Assembly: GCF_024506435.1 (NCBI RefSeq) | Contig: NZ_JANIET010000001.1 | Span: forward strand, 1,426,001 to 1,490,000 | DNA from: Pantoea trifolii | GTDB taxonomy: Bacteria; Pseudomonadota; Gammaproteobacteria; Enterobacterales; Enterobacteriaceae | Length of the DNA stretch: 64,000 bases | Direction of reading: 5' to 3' | Position numbers and translations under genes: made by a program | Notes under the pieces: generated by a model | The model's input: only the letters and a program-made list of their open reading frames with translations | What the model was told of the DNA's origin: nothing | The model's database searches: none | Shown: positions 29,735 to 38,903 of the stretch, one piece after another | Position numbering within the stretch: the first letter of the stretch is position 1 | Layout: each line of letters begins with the position of its first letter

Positions 29735-29743
29735 GTGGTGACA

Positions 29744-30412
29744 TTAGTTGCGGCGCTCAAATGCCAGCGCACGCTTCTCAACCAAGCGCATCATCAATGT
29801 TAGCAAGCCGTTAACCACCAAATAGATCAGGCCCGCGGCCGCGTACACCGAAATATCGTAAGTACGGCCATACAACAGCTGCCCGTGGCCCATCACTTCC
29901 ATCAGCGTAATGGTGTAAGCCAGCGAGGTACTTTTGAATACCAGCACCACTTCATTGGAGTAGGACGATAGGGCGCGCTTGAAGGCGTACGGCAGCAGAA
30001 TGCGCAGCGTATCTTTGCGGTTCATGCCGAGTGCCGCGCAGGATTGCCATTGACCAGATGGAATGGCACGCACCGCACCGTAAAACAGCTGGGTGGTGTA
30101 AGCCGCACTGTTGAGTGACAGCGCCAGCAGTGCGCACAGCCAAGGCTGCGACAGCAGATGCCACAGCCACGGAATGTTCTGGATGCTGGGGAACTGGCCG
30201 GGACCGTAATAGATCAGAAAGATCTGCACCAGCAGCGGCGTGCCGGTGAACAAAGTGATATAGCCTTTCACCAGCCAATTCAGCACCGGCACTTTGAGCG
30301 CCAGCACGATGGTGCAGAGTACCGAGAGCACCAAAGCCGCAAACAGCGAAGCCACGGTTAACGTCAGGCTGGTGTGTAACCCTTTCAGCAGCTCGGGTAA
30401 GTAATCCAGCAT
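29744..30412 (-). CDS. artM: Arginine ABC importer permease ArtM
   Basis: ArtM is one of the two permeases of the arginine importer. The 222-residue protein begins MLDYLPELLKGLHTSLTLT and has about five membrane helices and the EAA-like loop ALGMNRKDTLRILLPYAFKRAL. Its start lies two bases past the artQ stop. Length and motifs match E. coli ArtM. Confidence 0.97.
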   Translation of the reverse strand: MLDYLPELLKGLHTSLTLTVASLFAALVLSVLCTIVLALKVPVLNWLVKGYITLFTGTPLLVQIFLIYYGPGQFPSIQNIPWLWHLLSQPWLCALLALSLNSAAYTTQLFYGAVRAIPSGQWQSCAALGMNRKDTLRILLPYAFKRALSSYSNEVVLVFKSTSLAYTITLMEVMGHGQLLYGRTYDISVYAAAGLIYLVVNGLLTLMMRLVEKRALAFERRN

Positions 30413-30414
30413 GC

Positions 30415-31128
30415 TTAAGCCCCTCGCTCAAAACGCGTGGTGCGCAATTCAATGCGGCGCAGCACGAACTGACTGAACAGCGTGATAATCAGATAGATCG
30501 CCGCCGCCACCAGATACCAGGTAAACGGCTCTTGCGTGCGGGTGGCAATGCTTTTGGTTTGCAGCATCAGGTCGTTGACACTGATCAGCGATACCAACGC
30601 GGTATCCTTCAGCAAAACCAGCCATTGATTGCCCAAACCTGGCAGCGCGTGACGCCACATCTGCGGCATGATCAGGCGCAGAAAAATCGCCGACTTTTTC
30701 ATACCCAGCGCCTGGCCCGATTCCCATTGGCCGACCGGCACCGCTTTCAGCGCGCCGCGCAGGGTTTGTGACGCATAGGCGGAATAGAGCATCGCCAGCG
30801 CAATCACACCACACAGGAAAGGACTGACGTCGAAGTTTTCAATCTGCACCTGCACCGGAATGTTGAACAGGCCGAGATTGATGTGGAAGCCATCTGAGAG
30901 CGTCAGCAGCAGCTGAGAAGCGCCGAAATAGATAAACAGCACCACCAGAATTTCCGGCAGGCCGCGAATCAGCGTGACCAGCGCGGTACCGATCCACGCC
31001 AGCGGTTTCCAGCGTACCGATTCCCAACCAGCAAAAATCATCGCCAGCACAAGGCCGGAGATCAGTGCACAAACGGCAAGGCCGACGGTCATACCGGCGG
31101 CGCTTGCGAGTGGAATCATTTCATTCAT
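30415..31128 (-). CDS. artQ: Arginine ABC importer permease ArtQ
   Basis: ArtQ pairs with ArtM in the inner membrane. The 237-residue protein has about five membrane helices and the permease loop [25 protein letters not shown]. It lies 6 bases from artI. Its last residues [13 protein letters not shown] are like those of E. coli ArtQ. Confidence 0.97.
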   Translation of the reverse strand: MNEMIPLASAAGMTVGLAVCALISGLVLAMIFAGWESVRWKPLAWIGTALVTLIRGLPEILVVLFIYFGASQLLLTLSDGFHINLGLFNIPVQVQIENFDVSPFLCGVIALAMLYSAYASQTLRGALKAVPVGQWESGQALGMKKSAIFLRLIMPQMWRHALPGLGNQWLVLLKDTALVSLISVNDLMLQTKSIATRTQEPFTWYLVAAAIYLIITLFSQFVLRRIELRTTRFERGA

Positions 31129-31134
31129 CAGAAA

Positions 31135-31866
31135 TTACTGCTGGAACCATTTGCTATAGATGGTTTTGTAGGTGCCGTCCGCTTTGATCTTCTCCAGCGC
31201 CGCATTGAACTTGCCCTGCAGCTCGCTGTTGCCCTGACGCACGGCAATCCCTAAACCGGTACCGAAGTAATCTTTGTCCGTCACTTTCTCACCCAGCGGC
31301 GCGAGGTTGGCGTTCTGCTTCAGCCACTCGTTCACTACGGCGGTGTCACCGAATACCGCGTCGATGCGGCCGTTTTTCAGATCCAGCACTGCGTTCTGGT
31401 AGCTGTCGTAAGGCACAACGGTGATGTCGCTGTGTTTGTCAGAGAGGTATTTCTGGTGCGTGGTGCCGTTCTGCACGCCAACACGCTTGCCTTTCAGCGC
31501 GGCCACGTCAGCCATTTTGCCTTTCTGCGCAATGAAAATGGCAGAGTTGTCGTAGTAGGGCTTGGAGAACAGCACTTGCTTCTCACGATCTGGCGTGATG
31601 TCCATGCCTGCCATCACCGCGTCAAAACGGCGGAACTTCAGGCTGGGGATAAGGCTGTCGAACGCCTGATTAGTGAAGGTGCAGGTCGCATCCATCTCTT
31701 TACACAGCGCGTTAGCCAGATCGACATCAAAGCCCTGAATTTTGTTATCAGAGTCGACGAATTCAAACGGAGGATAAGAAGCCTCGGTAGCAAAACGCAG
31801 TGTCTGTGCCGCTGAAGCGCTGAGGCTCAGGCCAGCAAGGAGGGCAGCAATTACAACTTTTTTCAT
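31135..31866 (-). CDS. artI: Arginine/ornithine-type periplasmic binding protein ArtI
   Basis: ArtI is the binding protein encoded inside the art operon; its ligand is less certain than that of ArtJ. The 243-residue product has a signal peptide (MKKVVIAALLAGLSLSASA) and the same SBP_bac_3 motifs as ArtJ. I chose the ATG at 31866, with AGGA 9 bases upstream; an ATG at 31875 adds MLL. It follows artP by 15 bases. Confidence 0.96.
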   Translation of the reverse strand: MKKVVIAALLAGLSLSASAAQTLRFATEASYPPFEFVDSDNKIQGFDVDLANALCKEMDATCTFTNQAFDSLIPSLKFRRFDAVMAGMDITPDREKQVLFSKPYYDNSAIFIAQKGKMADVAALKGKRVGVQNGTTHQKYLSDKHSDITVVPYDSYQNAVLDLKNGRIDAVFGDTAVVNEWLKQNANLAPLGEKVTDKDYFGTGLGIAVRQGNSELQGKFNAALEKIKADGTYKTIYSKWFQQ

Positions 31867-31881
31867 TAGAAGCATCCTGAC

Positions 31882-32610
31882 TTAATGCGAAAGATAATTA
31901 GCAAACGCGTCGGTTTGCGGCTGTGTAAAGTGGCTGGCATCGCCTTGCTCAACAATGTGACCGTTTTCCATATACACCACGCGGCTGGCGGTTTTACGCG
32001 CCACTTCCACTTCGTGCGTGACGATCACTTGTGTGATGTTGGTCTGTGCCAGCTCACGAATAATGCTGACGATCTGGGCGGTGATTTCAGGGTCGAGCGC
32101 GGCGGTCGGTTCATCAAACAGCAGCACCTGCGGCTCCATCATCAGTGCACGGGCAATCGCGACGCGCTGCTGCTGTCCACCGGAAAGATGCAGCGGAAAG
32201 CGATCGGCGTACGGCGTCAGGCGCAGACGATCCAGCAGCTTTTCAGCACGCGCACGTGCGGCGTCTTTGCTGAGACCGAGCACGCGGCACGGCGCTTCAA
32301 TCAGGTTTTGCACCACGCTCAGGTGCGGCCACAGATTGTATTGCTGGAATACCATGCCCACGTTCTGCCGCAGCTCGCGAATCGCGCTGTCGGAAGGGGC
32401 TTTGGTGAAATCAAACTGGTTGCCGGCAATCTGCAGGCTGCCGGAACGCGGTTGCTCCAGCAAGTTGAGGACGCGCAGGAGCGAACTTTTACCCGCGCCA
32501 CTCGGGCCGAGCAACACCAGCGTTTCACCCTGCGGACAAGCCAGGTTGATATCGAACAGTGCCTGATGGGCACCGTAAAAACAGTTTATGGCGTTTAGTT
32601 GAATACTCAT
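31882..32610 (-). CDS. artP: Arginine ABC importer ATPase ArtP
   Basis: ArtP energises arginine import. The 242-residue protein has Walker A GPSGAGKS near residue 35-42, the Q-loop in [12 protein letters not shown], signature LSGGQQQRV and Walker [14 protein letters not shown]. It is the first gene of the artPIQM operon. The ribosome site before the ATG is poor. Length equals the E. coli protein. Confidence 0.97.
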   Translation of the reverse strand: MSIQLNAINCFYGAHQALFDINLACPQGETLVLLGPSGAGKSSLLRVLNLLEQPRSGSLQIAGNQFDFTKAPSDSAIRELRQNVGMVFQQYNLWPHLSVVQNLIEAPCRVLGLSKDAARARAEKLLDRLRLTPYADRFPLHLSGGQQQRVAIARALMMEPQVLLFDEPTAALDPEITAQIVSIIRELAQTNITQVIVTHEVEVARKTASRVVYMENGHIVEQGDASHFTQPQTDAFANYLSH

Positions 32611-32636
32611 GCGCTAAAAATGAATAGTAATTAGTG
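32598..32636 (-). promoter_or_regulatory. Possible tandem ArgR boxes overlapping the artP start
   Basis: TGAATACTCATGCG (from 32600) and TGAATAGTAATTAG (from 32621) match the ARG-box core at 10 and 11 of 14 positions, and start 21 bp apart. The first overlaps the artP start codon. The spacing is the best argument; each box alone is weak. Confidence 0.5.
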
Positions 32637-32785
32637 TCGCGGATTTTAACGTCACCAGAATAGTTATGCAATTGTGGTGGGTTAATATTTATTTAAGAGC
32701 AGTGAAACCTTCAAAGCGTAGCACAATATCGCGCAACTCAAGGTGGATGAGGGCTGGCGCGCGCTATTTAGTTCACAAAATATCA

Positions 32786-32815
32786 ACAAAAAGCGCCGCA
32801 AGGATGCGGCGCGCT
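32786..32815 (-). terminator. Terminator after ybjP
   Basis: GCGCCGC and GCGGCGC form a GC-rich stem with a short AAGGAT loop; TTTTTGTTG follows on the minus strand. Confidence 0.9.
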
Positions 32816-32849
32816 AATCAATGGTGTTAACTGCGGGAAAAGTGAACGG

Positions 32850-33389
32850 TTACTTTTTTGCTTCCAGCAGTTGCGTCAGTGAACCGCCGCCAGCGTGGGG
32901 CACCTGGCCGACATAACGCACATCATCAACCACCCAGCAAGTGCCTTCATGGATCATCAGCACTTCATCTTTCCAGGTTTTGTTATCGCGGCTCAGCTCA
33001 ACGCGCAGCGGGATATTGCGCGCATCGCGATTAGGAATGGTGGATGCGCTGGCAACCTCCGCCGAAGTTGGGCCTTGCGCCAGGCTGGAGAAGAGATCGC
33101 CTTGGCTCCAGGCCGCCGGTTTCGGGTTTTGGCCGTTGGCGGTAAGCAATTTTTGATAGAGACGATCGCTCAGGTAAGGGCGATATTTCGCCAGCGTGTT
33201 GCTGTCTGGCAAACCTTGTGTCGGCTGGCTGACGCGTAAATCGTAGAACTGTTGCGCCACGCTATCCGGACCGCCTTCAACACAGGCCGCGGTGCGCGGA
33301 CCATTATCCTTAATGACCGGCTCAACGGTGGTACACGCACTCAGCAGCAACGCTGCAGGAATAAGCAGCGCAAAGGCATTGTTTCTCAT
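32850..33389 (-). CDS. ybjP: Lipoprotein YbjP
   Basis: YbjP is a 179-residue lipoprotein of the DUF3828 type with unknown function. The signal peptide MRNNAFALLIPAALLLSAC has its lipid-bearing cysteine at residue 19, followed by TT, so an outer-membrane location is expected. The ATG at 33389 has TAAGGAAAT upstream; an earlier start at 33416 would put ten hydrophilic residues before the signal peptide. It lies between art and ybjQ, as in E. coli. Confidence 0.92.
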   Translation of the reverse strand: MRNNAFALLIPAALLLSACTTVEPVIKDNGPRTAACVEGGPDSVAQQFYDLRVSQPTQGLPDSNTLAKYRPYLSDRLYQKLLTANGQNPKPAAWSQGDLFSSLAQGPTSAEVASASTIPNRDARNIPLRVELSRDNKTWKDEVLMIHEGTCWVVDDVRYVGQVPHAGGGSLTQLLEAKK

Positions 33390-33487
33390 CTCGATTTCCT
33401 TATTGTTCACTGGCAAAGCGCCATTTTTAGCATAGAGTATAGCCTTGCTTTTAAGCGCTACGAGCTGATTCAGAAAAGGAGAACACC

Positions 33488-33808
33488 ATGAAATTTTCTA
33501 CAACGCCCACGCTGGAAGGACACAGCATCAGTGAATATTGCGGCGTGGTCGCCGGCGAAGCGATTCTCGGCGCCAATATTTTCCGCGATTTCTTCGCCGG
33601 CATCCGCGATATCGTCGGTGGCCGTTCTGGCGCCTACGAAAAAGAGTTACGTAAAGCGCGTCAAATCGCCTTCAGCGAGCTTGAGGAGCAGGCCAAAGCG
33701 CTCGGCGCCAACGCGGTGGTGGGCATTGATATCGACTATGAAACCGTGGGTAAAGAGGGCAGCATGTTGATGGTGAGCGTCACCGGCACCGCCGTGATCA
33801 TTCGCTAA
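33488..33808 (+). CDS. ybjQ: UPF0145 (DUF74) family protein YbjQ
   Basis: YbjQ is a small soluble protein of 106 residues in the UPF0145 family, which forms ring-like pentamers in solved structures; the function is unknown. The family motifs [16 protein letters not shown] and [14 protein letters not shown] are present. GGAGAACACC precedes the ATG. Its stop and the amiD start share one base (TAATG), a sign of coupled translation. Confidence 0.95.
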   Translation: MKFSTTPTLEGHSISEYCGVVAGEAILGANIFRDFFAGIRDIVGGRSGAYEKELRKARQIAFSELEEQAKALGANAVVGIDIDYETVGKEGSMLMVSVTGTAVIIR

Positions 33809-34632
33809 TGCGCGTGGTGGTTCTGTTGGCGATGGCGCTGTTACTGAGCGCTTGTCAGTCATCAATTGAAGCGCGTCACGGTTATTGGGTCGATACCGCG
33901 CATCCGGCGCAGGGCGCGCGACCGCGCATTAAAGTGGTGGTGATTCACTACACCGCCGAGGATTTCTCCCGTTCGCTGGCAACGCTGACCGATAGGGACG
34001 TTAGCGCGCACTACCTGATTCCGCAGCATCCGCCGCAGAAAAACGACAAGGGCGTGGTGTGGCAATTGGTGCCGGAAAGCCAGCTCGCGTGGCATGCGGG
34101 CCCGAGTTTTTGGCGCGGCGCAACGCGCATCAATGACACTTCGATTGGCATTGAAATCGTCAACAGCGGTTATCGCCGCACTTTGACGGGTTTGCAGTGG
34201 CAGCCTTTTACGCCGCAGCAAATCAGCGCGCTGATGGCGCTGGTGGAGGACATCACCCAGCGCTACGGCATCGCGCCGGAAAATGTGGTCGGACACAGCG
34301 ATATCGCGCCGCAGCGTAAGCAGGATCCCGGTCCGCTGTTTCCGTGGCAGCAACTGGCTGAGCAGGGTTTAGGCGCGTGGCCTGAGCAGGCAACGGTGCA
34401 GCGTTATCTTAACGGGCGCGCCGCGGATGAGGGCGTGGATCAGGCAGAATTGCTGGATGCGCTGCAGCGCTATGGCTACGACGTCGCGGCGGCAACCACG
34501 CCGCAGATGCAGCGCAAGCTGATTGCAGCGTTTCAGATGCATTTCCGCCCGCGTGATTATCGCGGCATCGCCGATGCGGAAACCCTCGCGATCGCGCGTG
34601 CGTTATTAGCGAAGTACGGTGCGGCGCAGTGA
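33808..34632 (+). CDS. amiD: N-acetylmuramoyl-L-alanine amidase AmiD (lipoprotein)
   Basis: AmiD is a zinc amidase anchored in the outer membrane that removes peptides from murein fragments, including anhydro-muropeptides. The 274-residue product has a lipobox LLLSAC (cysteine at residue 16), an amidase_2 domain with the zinc ligands in VVVIHYTAED and VVGHSDIAPQRKQDPGPLFPW, and a C-terminal peptidoglycan-binding domain (about 195-274). The start overlaps the ybjQ stop by one base. Confidence 0.96.
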   Translation: MRVVVLLAMALLLSACQSSIEARHGYWVDTAHPAQGARPRIKVVVIHYTAEDFSRSLATLTDRDVSAHYLIPQHPPQKNDKGVVWQLVPESQLAWHAGPSFWRGATRINDTSIGIEIVNSGYRRTLTGLQWQPFTPQQISALMALVEDITQRYGIAPENVVGHSDIAPQRKQDPGPLFPWQQLAEQGLGAWPEQATVQRYLNGRAADEGVDQAELLDALQRYGYDVAAATTPQMQRKLIAAFQMHFRPRDYRGIADAETLAIARALLAKYGAAQ

Positions 34633-34975
34633 TGCTTGTTATCAATAAAGCATCTTGCATTTGACCCCTTTTGAACAACACGCACTGAAGTTTCGACGCA
34701 GGCCGGGGGCGCTTTTGGGCTGGCTATACGCAGCGCTGAACGAAGCGAGGAAGCCAGGAGAGCCCGCAGGACGCGGGCGAAAGGCGAAGCCGGGACATGG
34801 AAGTCCCGTCTTCGCCGGTCCGTCAGGCAGACGAGCGTAGTGAAGGTACCGCACAAGCGGCGCGAGGACTGCCGGACCAAAAGTGACGTCGGCCAGCGCA
34901 CTCATCGTTGGCTTGACGGACTAGCAGTGGTCGCCATAAATGGCGACCCTACAAAGTATGAATGCGCACCAGGAT
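34633..34975. other. amiD-ltaE intergenic region with structured repeat-like element
   Basis: These 343 bases hold no supported gene. About 200 bases (34700-34900) are unusually GC-rich and fold into three stems. GCCCGC/GCGGGC lies at 34762-34778. A long stem at 34783-34816 pairs GGCGAAG-C-CGGGAC with GTCCCG-T-CTTCGCC around a 6-base loop. GGTCC at 34817 and GGCAG at 34826 pair with CTGCC/GGACC at 34869-34878. CTTTTGG (34712) and CCAAAAG (34877) may close the whole. It looks like a mobile or structured non-coding element; I cannot name the family. In E. coli ybjS and ybjT lie here. Confidence 0.7.
34928..34952. repeat. GTCGCCAT palindrome with CCCTAC tag
   Basis: TGGTCGCCAT-AA-ATGGCGACCCTAC is another copy of the dispersed palindrome. 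A half copy of the second variant, ATGCGCACC, follows at 34962-34970, so the arrangement resembles the pair at 27095-27145 but partly decayed. It lies 25 bases or so downstream of ltaE. Confidence 0.85.
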
Positions 34976-35977
34976 TTACTGCTGCAGGAACGCCTGCCAG
35001 TGCGCCACCAGCCGTTGCAGATCCTGACGGCTGACATCCAGATGCGTGACAATACGCGTCACGGGCCCGACGCTGATTAACACATCGCCCGACTGCATCC
35101 AGCTTTTCAGCGCTTCAACTTTCTCCGTTGGCACTTTCACAAACAGCATGTTGGTGTGCTGATTGATCACCTCAACGCCGATGGCACTGAGCTGCTCGCC
35201 TAACCACGCCGCGTTGTCATGATCGTCTTTGAGACGCGCGACATTGTGCTTTAATGCATACAGGCCCGCAGCGGCCAGAATGCCCGACTGACGCATTCCG
35301 CCGCCGGTCATTTTGCGCCAGCGCCGCGCTTGCTCAATGTACGCTTCATCGCCACACAGCAGCGAACCAATCGGCGTGCCGAGTCCTTTTGACAGGCAGA
35401 TGGTTAAGGTGTCGCAGTATCGCGCAATCGCTTCCAACTCAACATTCTGTTCCACCACGGCGTTAAAAATACGCGCGCCATCAATGTGCAGCGCCAGCTT
35501 CCGCTCGCGGGTGAATGTCCACGCTTGCTCCAGATAGCTCAGCGGCAGCACTTTACCGTGATGGGTGTTTTCCAGGCTCAAGAGACGCGTGCGGGCGAAG
35601 TGGAAATCGTCGGGTTTGATGGCGGCGGCGACATCCGCCAGCGGCAGAGAGCCATCTGCGGCATGCAGAATCGGCTGCGGCTGAATGCTGCCGAGCACTG
35701 CCGCACCACCGGCTTCATATTTGTAATTGTGCGCCTGCTGACCCACGATATATTCATCACCGCGCTGGCAATGGCACAGCAGCGCTACCAGATTAGCTTG
35801 CGTGCCGGTGGGGAAGAACAGGGCGGCGGCTTTGCCGCTCAAGCGTGCGGCTTCGACTTCCAGTGCGTATACGGTGGGGTCATCGCGGTAGACATCATCG
35901 CCGGTTTCGGCTGCCATCATGGCATCGAGCATGGCAGCACTCGGGCGGGTTACGGTATCACTGCGTAAATCGATCAC
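34976..35977 (-). CDS. ltaE: Low-specificity L-threonine aldolase LtaE (GTG start)
   Basis: LtaE is a PLP enzyme that cleaves L-threonine and L-allo-threonine to glycine and acetaldehyde. The 333-residue protein starts MIDLRSDTVTRPS. The Schiff-base lysine is K197 in LSKGLGTP, and the motif HIDGARIFNA lies before it. The start is a GTG with AGGAGA 6 bases upstream. The length is that of the E. coli enzyme. It lies downstream of the poxB terminator. Confidence 0.97.
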   Translation of the reverse strand: MIDLRSDTVTRPSAAMLDAMMAAETGDDVYRDDPTVYALEVEAARLSGKAAALFFPTGTQANLVALLCHCQRGDEYIVGQQAHNYKYEAGGAAVLGSIQPQPILHAADGSLPLADVAAAIKPDDFHFARTRLLSLENTHHGKVLPLSYLEQAWTFTRERKLALHIDGARIFNAVVEQNVELEAIARYCDTLTICLSKGLGTPIGSLLCGDEAYIEQARRWRKMTGGGMRQSGILAAAGLYALKHNVARLKDDHDNAAWLGEQLSAIGVEVINQHTNMLFVKVPTEKVEALKSWMQSGDVLISVGPVTRIVTHLDVSRQDLQRLVAHWQAFLQQ

Positions 35978-35992
35978 GTCGCTCTCCTGAAA

Positions 35993-36018
35993 TAAAAAAG
36001 CGGGCAGAGCGCCCGCGT
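35993..36018 (-). terminator. Terminator of poxB
   Basis: GCGGGC and GCCCGC form a 6 bp GC stem with a 5-base loop, followed on the minus strand by TTTTTTATTT. It sits just upstream of the ltaE ribosome site, so ltaE probably depends on readthrough or a promoter inside it. Confidence 0.85.
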
Positions 36019-36044
36019 TATCATCATGTTTGGCCTGAATTGTT

Positions 36045-37766
36045 TTACCTCAGCCAGTTGGTTTTCGCCAGCTCCACTATCTCATCACCACGTCCATTCA
36101 GAATGGCGCGCATCATATAGAGGCTAAAACCTTTGGCCTGCTCGGCTTTGATCTGCGGCGGCATCGACAACTCTTCCTTGGCGGTAATCACGTCAAGCAG
36201 CACCGGACCATCATGCGCAAAGGCTTCCTGCAGCGCGCCGTTAAGATCGGAGGCTTTCTCGACGCGAATGCCTTTGATACCGCAGGCGGCTGCGATGGCG
36301 GCGAAATCAGGGTTTTCGAGATCGGTGCCATCGGTTAGATAGCCGCCAGCTTTCATCTCCATCGCCACAAAGCCCAGCACGCTGTTATTGAAGATCACCA
36401 GTTTCACCGGCAGTTTCAGCTGCGCCACCGAAATGAAATCGCCCATCAACATGCTAAAGCCGCCGTCGCCACACAGCGCAACCACCTGACGCTGTTTGTC
36501 CAGCGACTGCGCGCCTAACGCCTGCGGCATGGCGTTGGCCATCGACCCGTGATTGAACGAGCCGATTAACCGGCGTTTACCGTTCATCTTCAGATAGCGC
36601 GCCGCCCACACGGTTGGTGTGCCGACGTCGCAGGTAAAGATGGCGTCGTCATCGGCATATTCACTGATTTGCTGGGCCAGATATTGCGGGTGAATTGCCA
36701 GCTTATCGTTGGCGGTGGCCAACTCATCCAGCCCTTTACGCGCATCGACATAATGCGCCAGCGCTTTATCCAGATGCTGACGATCGGTTTTACTGCTGAG
36801 CTGCGGTTGTAACGCATGCAAGGTGGTTTTGATGTCACCGACCAGCGCCATATTGACATGGCTGTGCGATCCGAGGCTGCCGGGATTGATGTCGATCTGG
36901 ATGATTTTGGCATCGGCCGGATAGAAGGCGCGGTAGGGGAATTGCGTCCCCAGCAGCACTAAGGTATCGGCATTCATCATGGCGTGGAAACCGGAGGAGA
37001 AGCCAATCAATCCGGTCATGCCGACATCATAAGGGTTGTCGTATTCGATGTGCTCTTTACCGCGCATCGCATGCACGATTGGTGCTTTCAGCGTTTCTGC
37101 CAGCTTCACCACTTCGTCGTGTGCGCCAGCACAACCGCTGCCGCACAGCAGAGTGATATTTTCCGCTGCGTTCAGCGTTTCGGCTAAGGCGGATACTTCG
37201 CGGGCGTTAGGCACCACGTGTGGCAACTGCGGTGGATACCATTCGCTGCGTGCGCTTTCCGGCGCCGGCTGCAACGCCACGTCGCCGGGGATCACAATTA
37301 CCGACACGCCACGATTAAGAATCGCTTTACGCATCGCAATGCCCAGCACCTGCGGCAACTGCTCCGGATTGGAAACCAGCTCGCAATAGTGGCTACATTC
37401 GCGGAATAATTCTTGCGGGTGGGTTTCCTGAAAATAGCCGCTACCAATTTCGCTGGAAGGAATGTGGGCGGCGATGGCCAAAACCGGAACGTGATTGCGG
37501 TGGCAATCAAACAAACCGTTGATGAGATGCAGGTTGCCCGGTCCACAGGAACCGGCGCATACCGCCAGTTCGCCGCTGATTTGTGCTTCAGCGCCGGCCG
37601 CGAAGGCCGCCACTTCTTCATGGCGCGTCGGCATCCATTCGATGGTGCCCATGCGATTCAGGCTGTCGCTCAGCCCGTTGAGAGAGTCACCGGTGACGCC
37701 CCAAATGCGTTTCACGCCGGCGTTTTCCAAAGTTTTTGCCAGCATTGCCGCCACAGTTTGCTTCAT
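36045..37766 (-). CDS. poxB: Pyruvate dehydrogenase (quinone) PoxB
   Basis: PoxB oxidises pyruvate to acetate and CO2 at the inner membrane, passing electrons to ubiquinone. The 573-residue protein has the three domains of TPP enzymes: N-terminal TPP (E50-type motif in [15 protein letters not shown]), central FAD domain, and C-terminal TPP domain with the [29 protein letters not shown] motif. The tail ends [10 protein letters not shown], matching the lipid-binding amphipathic C-terminus of the E. coli enzyme. The ATG at 37766 has AAAGGAG upstream. In E. coli it is a stationary-phase (RpoS) gene. Confidence 0.97.
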   Translation of the reverse strand: MKQTVAAMLAKTLENAGVKRIWGVTGDSLNGLSDSLNRMGTIEWMPTRHEEVAAFAAGAEAQISGELAVCAGSCGPGNLHLINGLFDCHRNHVPVLAIAAHIPSSEIGSGYFQETHPQELFRECSHYCELVSNPEQLPQVLGIAMRKAILNRGVSVIVIPGDVALQPAPESARSEWYPPQLPHVVPNAREVSALAETLNAAENITLLCGSGCAGAHDEVVKLAETLKAPIVHAMRGKEHIEYDNPYDVGMTGLIGFSSGFHAMMNADTLVLLGTQFPYRAFYPADAKIIQIDINPGSLGSHSHVNMALVGDIKTTLHALQPQLSSKTDRQHLDKALAHYVDARKGLDELATANDKLAIHPQYLAQQISEYADDDAIFTCDVGTPTVWAARYLKMNGKRRLIGSFNHGSMANAMPQALGAQSLDKQRQVVALCGDGGFSMLMGDFISVAQLKLPVKLVIFNNSVLGFVAMEMKAGGYLTDGTDLENPDFAAIAAACGIKGIRVEKASDLNGALQEAFAHDGPVLLDVITAKEELSMPPQIKAEQAKGFSLYMMRAILNGRGDEIVELAKTNWLR

Positions 37767-37869
37767 CGTTATGCTCCTTTCTGGTGTTGAGCCATCCATG
37801 CCGATGGCGAAAACGTGTCAGTCAGAAAGCGTAGACGATGAAGCTGGCGTGCAGGCGTGAAAAAATGCG

Positions 37870-38766
37870 TTATGCCGAGAACAGGGCGATCAGGATCGGT
37901 GCCAGCAAACTCATAATAAAACCGTGCACAATCGCAGCGGGCACGATCTCCATGCCGCCGGTGCGTTGCAGAATCGGCAGGGTGAAATCCATTGAAGTCG
38001 CGCCACTCAAGCCCAGCGTCATGCTGCGTTGACGCGTTATCAGCAGCGGAATCAGCATAATGGTGATCAGCTCTCGCAGCAGATCGTTGAAGAAGGCGGC
38101 GCTGCCTATCACCGGGCCGAACGATTCGCTCATCAAAATGCCGGAAAGCGAATACCAGCCGAAGCCGCTGGCTAACGCCAGGCCAGTTTTAAGCGGCAGA
38201 TCTAACAGCAGCGCGGCAATCACGCCGCCCACCAGCGCACTGCACAGCGATACCAGCGCCACCAGCATGCCACGCCGGTTGATGGTGATTTGACGCAGCG
38301 TCATGCCGCTGCTGCGCAGCTGAATACCGACCAGCAATAGCATCAGCATCAACGCGTATTCACTGATGGTCGAGGCGTGACGCAGCGGCGCCCACTGACT
38401 CAAACCAAGCAGAAAGCCCGCCAGCACCGAACCGCACAGCTTAAGCGATTCCAGCGCCATATGCAGCCTTGACGGCAGCGCTTGAGGTTTGTGCTGATGA
38501 CGCCACGGCCAGCGCCGCTCCAGCAGCCACAGCGCCAGCAGCGAGCAGGCAAGAATACTCAGCATACTTACCAGCGCGATGTGGAAAATGGCCAGCAGAT
38601 TGCTGCTCAGGTTATCGAGAAACGCCAGGCTGGTGCCCATAAAGAACAGAATGATGTAGACCAGCGCGCTCAACGTGCGGCCAACCGCGTGTAAAAGTGT
38701 GGTGTGCCGCAGCGGCAGCAGATAGCCGAAAATCAGCGGCAAAAGGATGATAATCAATCCGTACAT
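37870..38766 (-). CDS. lysO: Lysine exporter LysO (YbjE)
   Basis: LysO exports L-lysine and its toxic analogue thialysine. The 298-residue inner-membrane protein has about eight helices and the family motifs FFMGTSLAFLDNL, SGFGWYSLSGILMSESFGPVIGSAAFFNDLLRE and GATSMDFTLPILQRTGG; the last two hold the acidic residues needed for transport. No lysine riboswitch fits in the 137-base gap to ybjD. The ribosome site is poor (only ACCTC before the ATG), and the start could be questioned. Confidence 0.94.
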   Translation of the reverse strand: MYGLIIILLPLIFGYLLPLRHTTLLHAVGRTLSALVYIILFFMGTSLAFLDNLSSNLLAIFHIALVSMLSILACSLLALWLLERRWPWRHQHKPQALPSRLHMALESLKLCGSVLAGFLLGLSQWAPLRHASTISEYALMLMLLLVGIQLRSSGMTLRQITINRRGMLVALVSLCSALVGGVIAALLLDLPLKTGLALASGFGWYSLSGILMSESFGPVIGSAAFFNDLLRELITIMLIPLLITRQRSMTLGLSGATSMDFTLPILQRTGGMEIVPAAIVHGFIMSLLAPILIALFSA

Positions 38767-38903
38767 ATGAGGTTTCTATCCATGATTGGCGGGCTGCCAC
38801 GCTAGCGAAAAACGGTTGAAGTGTAAACCTTTTCCCCCGGCGCTGACTTGACCAACGCAGCGTGGCGGACCATGCTCAGGCAAAGCATCGGATGGAATGT
38901 ATG

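Noticed and set aside
34557..34901. Short open frames (e.g. 34655-34840 and minus-strand frames) in the amiD-ltaE gap
   Set aside because: They run through the inverted repeats, have Arg/Ala/Gly-rich random composition and no ribosome sites. RNA or DNA structure explains the region better.
38767..38903. Lysine riboswitch before lysO
   Set aside because: The gap to ybjD is only about 137 bases and shows no long paired structure; a lysine riboswitch needs about 170-190 nt.
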